Shown here piece by piece: positions 1-8,740 of a stretch of 34,340 nt of DNA. Each line of letters starts with the position of its first letter. The first letter of the stretch is position 1. The position numbers and the translations under genes were made by a program. The DNA lies in the NCBI GenBank assembly GCA_017646785.1, contig JAGCLX010000116.1, forward strand, positions 1 through 34,340, in the 5' to 3' direction. This stretch comes from Alistipes sp. Its GTDB lineage: Bacteria > Bacteroidota > Bacteroidia > Bacteroidales > Rikenellaceae. The notes beneath the pieces were generated by a model, which did not search any database, was not told the origin of the DNA, and saw only the letters and a list, made by a program, of their open reading frames with translations.

Positions 1-576
1 TACAGGCTGACCACCAGCAGTGTTGTTAGTTACAGTAACGATGATGAAAGGAATCTTCTCAGCGTTCTCAGCCAAAGCCTTCTCCAACTTAGCGCAGTCT
101 ACCTCACCCTTGAAAGGAATCTCGAGCTGAGTATCCTTAGCTGCGTCGATTGTGCAGTCCAAAGCTGTAGCCTTACGGAACTCGATGTGACCCTTAGTAG
201 TGTCGAAGTGTGAGTTACCGGGGATGATATCACCAGCCTTTACGAGGTGTGAGAACAACACGTTCTCAGCAGCACGGCCCTGGTGTGTGGGGATAACGTA
301 CTCGAAGCCTGTGATAGCGCCGATAGTCTCCTTAAGCTGGAAGAATGACTTAGAACCAGCGTAAGCCTCGTCACCAGTCATCATAGCAGCCCACTGACGG
401 TCGCTCATAGCACCAGTACCTGAGTCAGTCAAGCAGTCGATGTAAACCTGCTCTGACTTCAAACCGAAGAGGTTGTAGTGTGCCTCCTTGAGCCACTGCT
501 CACGCTCTGCGCGTGTGCTCTTCTTCAAAGGCTCAACCATCTTAATTCGATACGCTTCTGCAAATGGGATTTCCAT
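1..576 (-). CDS. tnaA: Tryptophanase, N-terminal part (gene cut by window edge)
   Basis: The first 192 codons of a PLP-dependent beta-eliminating lyase, read from ATG at 574-576 and running off the window at base 1. Tryptophanase cleaves tryptophan to indole, pyruvate and ammonia in the cytoplasm. The translation begins MEIPFAEAYRIKMVEP and contains the family blocks YIDCLTDSGTGAMSDRQW, GDEAYAGS, PTHQGRAAEN and NSHFDTTKGH, ending in TNNTAGGQPV; the PLP lysine lies outside the window. The close relative tyrosine phenol-lyase has FTTTRYH where this protein has FDTTKGH, which favours tryptophanase. Codons are strongly biased (CGT, GGT, GCT, AAG), as in highly expressed genes. It has its own promoter and a roughly 90-nt leader; I saw no tryptophan-containing leader peptide of the TnaC type. 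Confidence 0.88.
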   Translation of the reverse strand, partial: MEIPFAEAYRIKMVEPLKKSTRAEREQWLKEAHYNLFGLKSEQVYIDCLTDSGTGAMSDRQWAAMMTGDEAYAGSKSFFQLKETIGAITGFEYVIPTHQGRAAENVLFSHLVKAGDIIPGNSHFDTTKGHIEFRKATALDCTIDAAKDTQLEIPFKGEVDCAKLEKALAENAEKIPFIIVTVTNNTAGGQPV

Positions 577-628
577 AGTAGTGTAGTTTTTTAGGTTATA
601 AATTATTTTAATAATATATTCTTTTTAT

Positions 629-662
629 ATTTCGCTAAATCCGCATAATTTCGCTATTTACG
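629..662 (-). repeat. Direct repeat in the tryptophanase leader
   Basis: ATTTCGCTA (plus-strand orientation) occurs at 629-637 and again at 648-656, a period of 19 nt, inside the untranslated leader of tryptophanase. The second copy continues as ATTTCGCTATTTACG (648-662), which resembles ATTTTGCTATTTTCG in the leader of the lipoprotein gene at 13562-15658. It may be a regulatory protein or RNA element; the function is unknown. Confidence 0.45.
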
Positions 663-674
663 TCTTTAACGCAA

Positions 675-705
675 CAAAGATACGCAAAAATATGGTCAAC
701 TGCAA
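675..705 (-). promoter_or_regulatory. Promoter of tryptophanase gene
   Basis: On the minus strand, TATCTTTG (675-682) matches the Bacteroidota -7 consensus TAnnTTTG exactly, with a TTG (703-705) 20 nt upstream as -33 element. Transcription would start near base 668, giving a leader of about 90 nt before the ATG at 576. Confidence 0.7.
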
Positions 706-755
706 CCCCTCATTAAAAATATTTTTTATCCACGGCTGCCGAAATAACCACATCC

Positions 756-1757
756 TTATTTATTCTCAACAAGAAGTTCAAGAATCTGAACTGCGTTGAG
801 GGCTGCTCCCTTGCGAATTTGGTCGGCTACGCACCAGAAAGTGATACCCTTCTCATTTGCGATATCCTTGCGGATACGGCCAACGTAAACGGGGTCTGTA
901 CCCTCAGCAAACAGGGGCATAGGATAGCGCTTCTGACCAGGCTCATCAATCAATACGACACCCTTGGCCTCGCTAAATGCCTCGCGCACCGCCTCAATAG
1001 AGAGCACATCATCTGTCTCCACCCAAACGGCCTCCGAGTGGGCACGCATAACGGGAACACGAACACATGTCGCCGAAGTATGTATATCCGAGTGCATGAT
1101 TTTGCGAGTCTCGTGGTACATCTTCATCTCCTCCTTGGTGTAGTCGTTATCCTGGAATACGTCGATATGGGGGATGAGGTTGCATGCAAGCTGGTAGGCG
1201 AACTTCTCAACCTTAGGCTCTGCACCCTCGACAACTGCGCGCTGCTGCTCGGCAAACTCCTGCATAGCCGTAGCACCCGCACCACTTGCCGACTGGTATG
1301 TCGCCACATGCACACGATTGATGTGCGACAGCTTCTCGATGACACCCAACGCCACGACCATCTGGATTGTTGTACAGTTGGGGTTGGCAATTATATGGCG
1401 GGGGGCATTGAAGGCGTCCTCACCATTAACCTCGGGAACAACCAAGGGCACATCGTCATCCATACGGAAGGCGCTTGAGTTATCAATCATAAATGCGCCA
1501 TGCTTAGTGATGGTATCGGCGTACTCCTTTGATGTTGAGGCACCTGCCGAGCAGAGAGCCACATCTATATCCTTGAAATCGTCATTATGCTGCAACTCAC
1601 GCACCACAATATCCTCACCACGGAAGCGATATGTACTACCTGCACTACGCTTCGAGCCGAAGAGGCGCAACTCCTCAATGGGCATAGGGTGGTTCTCCAA
1701 AATTTTGAGGAACTCCTGACCCACAGCACCGCTTACTCCAACAATTGCTATCTTCAT
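756..1757 (-). CDS. asd: Aspartate-semialdehyde dehydrogenase
   Basis: A cytoplasmic enzyme making aspartate-4-semialdehyde from aspartyl phosphate with NADPH, the branch point to threonine, methionine, lysine and diaminopimelate for peptidoglycan. The 333-residue protein has the usual length. Residues 7-14 (GVSGAVGQ) form the Rossmann dinucleotide loop, Cys128 in NPNCTT is the thioester-forming nucleophile, the SASGAGATA block is at 156-164, and His240 in [10 protein letters not shown] is the expected general base. It is the last gene of a minus-strand run, 55 bp downstream of the penicillin-binding protein 1A gene. I saw no promoter or strong terminator around it, so co-transcription with that gene is likely; both serve cell-wall synthesis. 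Confidence 0.95.
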   Translation of the reverse strand: MKIAIVGVSGAVGQEFLKILENHPMPIEELRLFGSKRSAGSTYRFRGEDIVVRELQHNDDFKDIDVALCSAGASTSKEYADTITKHGAFMIDNSSAFRMDDDVPLVVPEVNGEDAFNAPRHIIANPNCTTIQMVVALGVIEKLSHINRVHVATYQSASGAGATAMQEFAEQQRAVVEGAEPKVEKFAYQLACNLIPHIDVFQDNDYTKEEMKMYHETRKIMHSDIHTSATCVRVPVMRAHSEAVWVETDDVLSIEAVREAFSEAKGVVLIDEPGQKRYPMPLFAEGTDPVYVGRIRKDIANEKGITFWCVADQIRKGAALNAVQILELLVENK

Positions 1758-1812
1758 AATTTTATCATTTTAAGTGTTACGATACTAAATCTATATATCT
1801 TTTTCAAAGTCT

Positions 1813-4263
1813 TTAATCGAAGAACTCATCGTCGCCACTCGGCACGTCGGTAGCAGTCTCCTCCTGCACTGCCTCGCCATCCTGCATGAAGCGCTCACAG
1901 TTGTAGTCGGGCAACTCCGTAGAACGCTCGAAGCGATCTGTGCGGTGCACACCCAGCGAACCGTCACTATAGACCTTTGTGAGGAACTTACCCGCTATGG
2001 GCAGCGCCATACGTGAGCCATCGGCGCTACGCGTAAAATGGATACTTGGCTCCTCGCCACCTACCCATACGCCCATAACAAGATTGGGCACAGCGCACAT
2101 AAACCATGCATCTACATTGTCGTTCGTAGTACCTGTCTTAGCAGCAATCTCCACATCATTAAAGCCAAACTCATAGAGCATACGACGTGCCGTACCCTGC
2201 GTAACAACACGTTGCATCATCGTAATCATGGTGTAGGCTACACGCTTCGACAACACATCGTTGGTCTTGGGCGTGAACGTAGCCAAGACATTGCCCTGGC
2301 TATCCTCGATGCGAGTGACGAATATGGGATCGACACGCACACCCTCATTCGCAAAGGTGCAGTACGCCGATGCCATCTCGTAGGGATTACTATCATACGA
2401 GCCTATACATAGCGACACCACAGGGTCGATAAAGCTCTTAACACCAATCTCGTGCACGAAATCAGCCACGGCCTCTGGGCGCTTAGCGTGCTTCATAATC
2501 CATGCCGAGTAGTTGTTACGGCTATTAGCCAAGCCCCAGTACAATGGGTTAACTCCGGTGTACTCCACATCTCCCGACTCCTTGGGCGACCATATACCCG
2601 ATGGGGTCTCTATAGACACAGGGAGGTTGGGCACGGGTGTACATGGTGACAAGCCGAGGTGGTCGATAGCGAAGGTGTAGATAAATGGCTTCGACGTAGA
2701 ACCCACCTGACGCTTACCCTGCGATGCCGCATCATACTTGAAATAACGATAATCGGGGCCGCCGACATATGCACGCACATAGCCCGTATTTGGGTCGATA
2801 GCGACAAAGGCTCCACGCATGGTCTTCATGTAGTGGACAAGCGAATCGCGAGGCGTAAGCACCGTATCGCGCACACCCTTATACGTGAAGACCCTCATGT
2901 TGACAGGAGTCTTAAACGATGCTAAAATCTCACTATCAGAGGCTCCATCCCTCTTCATGCCGCGCCAACGGTCGGTCTGATGCATAGCCTTCTCTATCTT
3001 AGCCTCCGATTCTGCCTTTGTCAAATCGGGGTATAGCGAGCCTCCCTGGTTCTTAATCTGACTCTCCATGCGTGGCTGAACCAGCTCGGCCATCTGCTCC
3101 TTATATGCTTGCTCGGCATAGCGCTGCATCTGTGCATCCACGGTGGTGTATATCTTGAGGCCATCGCGGTAGATGTCATAAGTATCGCCATTAGCCTTAT
3201 GGTTCTTGTAGCACCATCCCATGATAGGGTTCTCGTTATACTCCTTCAGCGCCTGCTCATAGTCCCACGCCGTGTAGAAGTTCTTGCGTAGTGGCTCCTT
3301 GGCAGTCATCGCCCTGCGCACCATCTCACGGAAGTATGTCGCCGAGCCCTCATTATGAGCATCACCCGCACGACGATAGTTCGACAGATCGATGGGTAGC
3401 TTCTTCAGCTCCGCAGCCACCTGCTTGGTTATAGCACCCGCCGACGCCATACGATCGAGCACCTTGTTACGACGCTCCAGTGCCTTAGGGTTGGGCTCAC
3501 CTCGCTTAACGGGGGCGTATGTTCCAGGGGCCTTAACCTGACCTGCAATCACTGCAGCCTCCTCGATAGATAGGTCACAAGGCTCCTTGCCGAAGAAGTT
3601 GTTGGCAGCCGACTTAATACCGAAATTAGAGTTCGAGAACTCCACGATATTTAGGTACATAGCCACAATCTCCTCCTTGGTGTAGTTATGTTCGAGCTGT
3701 GTGGCGATGACATACTCCTGGATTTTCGCCACAAGCGTACCAGCGCTACCCTGCATGCCCGACTTATTGACACGTGTCTTATAGAGGTTCTTGGCGAGCT
3801 GCTGCGTGACGGTACTACCACCACCCTGCTCACTCTGACCCATGAGTATGGTCTTGATACCCACACGTGCCGTAGCCTGGAAGTCGATACCCGAGTGGTC
3901 AAAGAAGCGTATATCCTCCGTTGCAAGGAGCGCAGCAACGATGGGTGACAACTTATGGCCATCGATCTCGAGCCACCTCTCCTTATCCGCAGGGAAGAGC
4001 TCCTCATACGATAGGTATGTACGGTTCTCGATGAAGTATGTACCTATGACCTCACCATCTGCCGAGTATATCTGCGTAGCGAGGTTTGTCTTGGGGTTCT
4101 CCAGCTCGTCAAACGAGGGCATGGGACCCAATATCTCATGCTTAGCAAGAGTAAACACCGTAACCAAGGCGGCAATACCCATAAGGGTAACAGCCCACAT
4201 CGCAAGGATAATCTTCGACTTCCAACTTAGGCGTCGCTTAGCGTCCTGTTTCTTCTGTGTCAT
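1813..4263 (-). CDS. Penicillin-binding protein 1A, bifunctional peptidoglycan synthase
   Basis: A class A penicillin-binding protein of 816 residues that polymerises and cross-links peptidoglycan on the outer face of the inner membrane. A basic cytoplasmic tail is followed by a single membrane segment at about 17-40. The GT51 glycosyltransferase domain shows TEDIRFFDHSG, with catalytic Glu116, and GGSTVTQQLAKNLY at 148-161. The transpeptidase domain has all three motifs: S522-T-S-K525 (nucleophile Ser522), S581-R-N583, and K709-T-G. Nothing appears to be missing. It lies 45 bp after the metallopeptidase/outer-membrane gene and 55 bp before asd, all on the same strand, so the three probably form one transcript devoted to the envelope. 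The exact symbol (mrcA or ponA) cannot be decided here. Confidence 0.95.
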   Translation of the reverse strand: MTQKKQDAKRRLSWKSKIILAMWAVTLMGIAALVTVFTLAKHEILGPMPSFDELENPKTNLATQIYSADGEVIGTYFIENRTYLSYEELFPADKERWLEIDGHKLSPIVAALLATEDIRFFDHSGIDFQATARVGIKTILMGQSEQGGGSTVTQQLAKNLYKTRVNKSGMQGSAGTLVAKIQEYVIATQLEHNYTKEEIVAMYLNIVEFSNSNFGIKSAANNFFGKEPCDLSIEEAAVIAGQVKAPGTYAPVKRGEPNPKALERRNKVLDRMASAGAITKQVAAELKKLPIDLSNYRRAGDAHNEGSATYFREMVRRAMTAKEPLRKNFYTAWDYEQALKEYNENPIMGWCYKNHKANGDTYDIYRDGLKIYTTVDAQMQRYAEQAYKEQMAELVQPRMESQIKNQGGSLYPDLTKAESEAKIEKAMHQTDRWRGMKRDGASDSEILASFKTPVNMRVFTYKGVRDTVLTPRDSLVHYMKTMRGAFVAIDPNTGYVRAYVGGPDYRYFKYDAASQGKRQVGSTSKPFIYTFAIDHLGLSPCTPVPNLPVSIETPSGIWSPKESGDVEYTGVNPLYWGLANSRNNYSAWIMKHAKRPEAVADFVHEIGVKSFIDPVVSLCIGSYDSNPYEMASAYCTFANEGVRVDPIFVTRIEDSQGNVLATFTPKTNDVLSKRVAYTMITMMQRVVTQGTARRMLYEFGFNDVEIAAKTGTTNDNVDAWFMCAVPNLVMGVWVGGEEPSIHFTRSADGSRMALPIAGKFLTKVYSDGSLGVHRTDRFERSTELPDYNCERFMQDGEAVQEETATDVPSGDDEFFD

Positions 4264-4308
4264 ATAGTTTGGTTTTATCTAATTATCAATACTTTATATC
4301 ATTACCCA

Positions 4309-7290
4309 CTAAAAAGGCAATCCGAGGCCGAACGAAAAATGGAATTTTCCATCCTTGAATGGCACAAGCTCCACCTTCCTATATAACGAGAAGGTGGCCG
4401 ATATTGTTGCCGAATCGGGCATGGTAAAGAGGTTGAAGTCGACACCCAGGTCAAGACCGTAGGAGCCGATGCTCTTGCGCTGCTCACCAATCAAGCCGCT
4501 CTCGGGGTTGACCACCCTATTATCAAACGATGCGTAGTCCGCTCCTACATTCAGGCGCAGGCGCTTGAAATAGATGATACCGCGGATACCACCATCGGGA
4601 TACCACACCGGAGCCTGGTAGTTGAGTGATGTGGCCACATAGTTGCTGTTCGCAATGTCGTAGGTGGTGTAGCCACGCGGTATGAGGCGCGACGACTTAA
4701 GCGACAAGCTCGAGAGCACCATATCGGAGTGGAAACCTCCGATAGATGTCTGGTACGAGGCTGCCAACGACAACGAGTGGTGGGGAGCAAAACCTGGCGT
4801 GTAGACCTTACCATAGAGCACCACTAGATGGCCGAAGTCTGTGGAGGCGGGGTTAATACCCGAGTTTACAGCGAGAGCCACACCCCATGGAGGCAAGAAG
4901 TCGCGGTGTGCAAGGCGCACATTATCCTGGAACGACACACCCAGATTTAACAGGTGAACACCCTCGGAGTAGCCTATTGTATGGATGTTGGTGACCTTAC
5001 CACCCCTTATCTCCAAATCATCCACGTTTGCCACCATGCCATTGGAGAAGCTCCACGACGCTGAGGCTGCGAGCTGCGAGGTGTGGTAGCCTCGGTGCAG
5101 GAGTATGGGCAGCGTAGCACCAACACTCACCGAGTAGTAGCGACCAAGCTCCGGCTCGTCGGGATAGACCAACTCACCCTCTTGTGGATCATACACAGCC
5201 ACCTTATAGACCTGTTGCGTGCCGCCATAGACACCCTTCACCCATAGGTTTACACCAAGACCGTAATATCGCAGCATACCCTTAAACACCGAGCCCTCGT
5301 GCTGATTCCAGCCCCACGTGAGGAAGCCCTCGGTGGTCGAGAGGATATTCTGCGACATAACCGTAGCTCCGAGGTTGAAAGCGATGTGCGACTCCTCGGT
5401 AAGAGCATAAGGGTCGTACGATGCGGGGGCCCAGCTATGCACATTAAAGGCGTTACCTATGCGGCTAAAACGCTTAGCAGGCGTCTTGGTCTTAACTTCG
5501 CGCTCCGCCACGTCATCAAAGCGCACGGTATCAAGGTTGACAACACCCCATGGCGCTACCTCGGGGAGCAGCATCTTCGGAGGATGGGGCGCATACTCCA
5601 CCTTCACTGCATCATCCACACTCTGGCGCACAGGCATATAGCCTCGTCTATCGTACGACGTAGCTACCACATAACTACTATCTACTGGCACGGGCTGGAA
5701 CGAGCCATAGCGCGATGTCGAAAGACGATACTCCTCACCACGAGCAAGATCATACATGTGCAGTTCATCGCGGCCCGAAGCTATAGAGCCATAGTAGAGG
5801 TGACCATCCTTGGCCACAAGGTCGCTGAGCGTGGTGTACGCAGCTCGCGTAACGGGTGTGATTCCCGCGCTATCCAGGCGCGCGATGTGCATACCATCGT
5901 CATCGGTGATTATGAGGTAGAGCGCCTCTGTAGCATCATCCCACGCCATGCCGTGCACCTCGCTACCATAGGGCAGTTCCGTGCGGCGTGCTATGGTTGA
6001 CGTACCCTGCACCACGACACTATAGCGTCCGTCGAGCGCATACTCTACCAATGCCATGCCATGTCCCTTGGTGGGGGTTGGGTAGAGCACATTGCTGTAA
6101 CCACGCATGGTTATAGGCTTGCCGTACTTAAGGTCCATATAACACAACTGCGACGCCACCTTCTCGGCAAAGAGCGCGCTACGCCTATACTCAGTCCACC
6201 ATAATCGCCCGTTATCATCAAGTGCAGGGCGCGTAGACACAATACCTGTATATGCAATATGCTGCTCATCTCCCGAGGCCTCATCAACGACTACGAATGC
6301 AGTGGGCTTATCGAGAGTCTCCTTAAGCATAAGTATACCCCCATCACCCAGTGGTCGAGGGTGCGAGTAGGTGGTGTAGGACTTAGGCTCCGCAACCTCA
6401 ATGGGCTCTGTCGTCTGCTCCACCTCCGCAATAGGCTTCCAGTGCTCCTCAAGCGCATCGAACGTGCTATAAAAGAGTTTGGGGCGTGAACTTCCGTACA
6501 ACTTCTTCAGCACCCATGTATTCGCCACCACCATCCATGGTCGGCGCGAGGTGAGCTCCGCAACATCATCACCCATCACAGTGCCATACTGCTGGTAGCC
6601 ATGACGCGAGAGCAGGTAGCCTAACTGGTAGTGGTTGGGGATGTAATCCTTGAATGAGCCGCAGAACCATTTATCAATGCTCTTATACCCCTTCGTCACC
6701 GACTCGTATGCTCGGTAAGGCATGGTGAACGATGGCTGCAGGCCTCGACCGAATGTAGACATCTCTGTCTCAGTCATAACGGCATCACCCTCCATCATCC
6801 AGAGCGGCATAAAGAGCAAGCCTATAGTCGAGCTCTGCTGACCGAGAACATAGCTCAGCGCCTTGACGACACCTCGATTGAGGTTGTTATACTGCACAGC
6901 ATGGCGATACTCATGCGCCACCAACTGCTTTACCCAAGGCATGGAGTAGCCCCTAATCTCGGGTGTGGAGAGGAACTCCACACGTCGTGGCATCCACATC
7001 ACCAAGCCATTAGACATCGAATTTGCGGGGTGCACAACAAAGGGTATATACATCTGCGGATGGCGGTAGCCGTATGCTATATCACCCTGCACAGCATCAA
7101 GGTAGTACATCATGCGATTGGCGACATTCTCCGCCGTGTCGGGGTAGACGACTCTATACTTCTCGCTTCGCATCTGCTTCCAGCGGTACGACGGTGAGTC
7201 CACGCCCCAGCTATAGTACTGCGCAACGACGCGCTCTGAGGATAGCAACCCACAGAGTGTTAAAGCAGTAAGTAGTAGAAGTCGTTTCAT
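4309..7290 (-). CDS. Secreted gluzincin-like metallopeptidase with beta-propeller and outer-membrane barrel
   Basis: A 993-residue exported protein. ATG at 7288-7290 is preferred to the in-frame ATG at 7308 because MKRLLLLTALTLCGLL...VVAQ is then a clean signal peptide and because a perfect -7 box lies at 7317-7324, too close for the longer form. Domains seen in order: a metallopeptidase-like region with H126-E-Y-R-H130 and Glu167 in PLWMMEGDA, the spacing expected for a zinc gluzincin; a central region of TolB/WD40-like repeats at about 290-600; and a C-terminal region rich in alternating strands ending in phenylalanine (FGLGLPF), typical of BAM-inserted outer-membrane barrels. The substrate is unknown. 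It is the first gene of a run with penicillin-binding protein 1A and asd. The domain calls rest on motifs seen by eye. Confidence 0.75.
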   Translation of the reverse strand: MKRLLLLTALTLCGLLSSERVVAQYYSWGVDSPSYRWKQMRSEKYRVVYPDTAENVANRMMYYLDAVQGDIAYGYRHPQMYIPFVVHPANSMSNGLVMWMPRRVEFLSTPEIRGYSMPWVKQLVAHEYRHAVQYNNLNRGVVKALSYVLGQQSSTIGLLFMPLWMMEGDAVMTETEMSTFGRGLQPSFTMPYRAYESVTKGYKSIDKWFCGSFKDYIPNHYQLGYLLSRHGYQQYGTVMGDDVAELTSRRPWMVVANTWVLKKLYGSSRPKLFYSTFDALEEHWKPIAEVEQTTEPIEVAEPKSYTTYSHPRPLGDGGILMLKETLDKPTAFVVVDEASGDEQHIAYTGIVSTRPALDDNGRLWWTEYRRSALFAEKVASQLCYMDLKYGKPITMRGYSNVLYPTPTKGHGMALVEYALDGRYSVVVQGTSTIARRTELPYGSEVHGMAWDDATEALYLIITDDDGMHIARLDSAGITPVTRAAYTTLSDLVAKDGHLYYGSIASGRDELHMYDLARGEEYRLSTSRYGSFQPVPVDSSYVVATSYDRRGYMPVRQSVDDAVKVEYAPHPPKMLLPEVAPWGVVNLDTVRFDDVAEREVKTKTPAKRFSRIGNAFNVHSWAPASYDPYALTEESHIAFNLGATVMSQNILSTTEGFLTWGWNQHEGSVFKGMLRYYGLGVNLWVKGVYGGTQQVYKVAVYDPQEGELVYPDEPELGRYYSVSVGATLPILLHRGYHTSQLAASASWSFSNGMVANVDDLEIRGGKVTNIHTIGYSEGVHLLNLGVSFQDNVRLAHRDFLPPWGVALAVNSGINPASTDFGHLVVLYGKVYTPGFAPHHSLSLAASYQTSIGGFHSDMVLSSLSLKSSRLIPRGYTTYDIANSNYVATSLNYQAPVWYPDGGIRGIIYFKRLRLNVGADYASFDNRVVNPESGLIGEQRKSIGSYGLDLGVDFNLFTMPDSATISATFSLYRKVELVPFKDGKFHFSFGLGLPF

Positions 7291-7316
7291 ACGCGCGCAC
7301 ATGTACATATAACGTG

Positions 7317-7324
7317 CAAATATA
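7317..7324 (-). promoter_or_regulatory. -7 box upstream of metallopeptidase/barrel gene
   Basis: TATATTTG on the minus strand matches TAnnTTTG exactly. No convincing -33 element was seen. A start near 7311 would give a roughly 20-nt leader to ATG 7290. Confidence 0.5.
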
Positions 7325-7380
7325 CAAAAAAATCACATTATATTGTTCGCCGACAGCCATAAGATTTTAGCACACTCCGC

Positions 7381-7419
7381 AAAAAAAAGGAGTGATACCA
7401 CAAAAAATGGCATCACTCC
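7381..7419 (-). terminator. Intrinsic terminator of the nitroreductase-to-ABC operon
   Basis: On the minus strand, GGAGTGAT (complement of 7412-7419) pairs with ATCACTCC (complement of 7389-7396), followed by eight T residues (complement of 7381-7388). It lies 28 bp after the stop of the ABC permease gene. Confidence 0.8.
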
Positions 7420-7446
7420 AATCCGAAACACTATACCTCAGCACAT

Positions 7447-8730
7447 CTATTTTGTGCGCATCCAGCGCCACAATTCACCCCATGATGGTCGCTTACCGTG
7501 CATGAAGATACCAACACGGAAGATTCGCGAAGCCAACCATGTGACAACCACAAAGGTGATGTAAAGCAACACCAATGAGGTTACTATCTCCCACGTTGGG
7601 ATACCAAATGGTATGCGCGCTATCATCACTATAGGCGAGGTGAGTGGAATCATCGAGGCCCAAAATGCCATGGGTGAGTTAGGGTCATTGAAGATGGACA
7701 TCATCACGATTATAGAGAGGATAATGGGCATCATAATGATAGTGTTATACTGCTGTCCCTCCTGCACCGAGTCGACAGCCGAGCCCGCCGCAGCATACAA
7801 CGCCGCATAGAGCAAGAAGCCTCCAACAACAAAGGCCAAAAGACAACCAAACAGCGTAGCAAGATAACCCGTATCACCCAGCGTGCCAAGGATAGACTGG
7901 AGCATCATATCGTTAGTCGCTGTGACCTCAGCGCTAAACACGGCTGGAAGCAAGAACTTTGAGGCACAGATAATAAGAGCTGCCCAGATAGCTATCTGTG
8001 TTACAGCCACAAGGGCTATACCCAGTATCTTACCCATCATAATTTGGAAGGGTGTGGAGCTTGTCACCATGACATCAATCACGCGGCTCGATTTCTCCTC
8101 CACAACCGACGTGAGCACCATCTGTCCATAGAGGATTAATAGCATATAGAGCATCATGCCAAGGATAAGACCAAGTATGTAACTTATACCCGAAGAGGTA
8201 CTCTCCATACTCTCCTCTTCGCCCGTGCCATTATTTTCATACGTGGCAAGCTCGATATTCGTAGCCACCGACGCGAGTATCTCGTCGAGGTTTTCTATAT
8301 CGTGAGCACGAAGCTTTTCACGCTCAACGATAGAGTTAAGTTGCTGAGATATAACCTCCTCAATCATCACCGACGAGGACTCGTTAGTGATGAGTTGCAC
8401 AGAGTCACGCTGCTCAATCTCACTACCGACATAGAGCACACCAAACACCCCACTCTCCTCATTATATAGTCTACAAGCCTCGCGCTTACTCAGCTGACTA
8501 TTATCCACAAACAACACTTCAGATGTAGATTCAAGCTTGTCTGCTACAAGTCCCGAACGGTCAACCACAACCACCTGCTTCTGGTCGCTTGTGCCATAGA
8601 GCATGAAGAGCGAGGGTGCCACCATAAGACCTATGGTGAATAGAGGGGTGAGTAACGTAGCTATGATAAATGACTTTTTGCGCACGCGCTCCATATACTC
8701 GCGCGCAATGATTAGTTGCATCTTTCCCAT
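7447..8730 (-). CDS. ABC-2 type transporter permease (NatB-like)
   Basis: The membrane subunit of an ABC exporter. The protein starts MGKMQLIIAREYMERVRKKS, where the REY-x2-RVRKKSF block is typical of this Bacteroidota family. It has an N-terminal membrane helix, a large extracytoplasmic domain of roughly 150 residues, and a C-terminal bundle of about five to six helices that includes VVEEKSSRVIDVMVTSS, the cytoplasmic segment characteristic of NatB/ABC-2 permeases. An ATG at 8754 would add eight residues and overlap the ATPase gene by 14 nt; ATG 8730 leaves a 10-nt gap and matches the family length better. It is the last gene of its operon, before the terminator at 7381-7419. The substrate is unknown: NatAB exports sodium in Bacillus, but that cannot be transferred by motif alone. 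Confidence 0.88.
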   Translation of the reverse strand: MGKMQLIIAREYMERVRKKSFIIATLLTPLFTIGLMVAPSLFMLYGTSDQKQVVVVDRSGLVADKLESTSEVLFVDNSQLSKREACRLYNEESGVFGVLYVGSEIEQRDSVQLITNESSSVMIEEVISQQLNSIVEREKLRAHDIENLDEILASVATNIELATYENNGTGEEESMESTSSGISYILGLILGMMLYMLLILYGQMVLTSVVEEKSSRVIDVMVTSSTPFQIMMGKILGIALVAVTQIAIWAALIICASKFLLPAVFSAEVTATNDMMLQSILGTLGDTGYLATLFGCLLAFVVGGFLLYAALYAAAGSAVDSVQEGQQYNTIIMMPIILSIIVMMSIFNDPNSPMAFWASMIPLTSPIVMIARIPFGIPTWEIVTSLVLLYITFVVVTWLASRIFRVGIFMHGKRPSWGELWRWMRTK

Positions 8731-8740
8731 AATTCTGAGC

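Noticed and set aside
577..668. A TnaC-like leader peptide for tryptophanase
   Set aside because: The only short frame seen in the leader is ATG-CGG-ATT-TAG, which has no tryptophan and no TnaC resemblance.
711..729. AAAAATATTTTT palindrome as terminator of asd
   Set aside because: Purely A/T stem with no GC core; more likely ordinary AT-rich DNA upstream of the tryptophanase promoter.
5299..6000. Open frame of 233 codons on the plus strand
   Set aside because: Antisense to the metallopeptidase/barrel gene, rich in Arg and His as expected from reverse reading, no family motifs.
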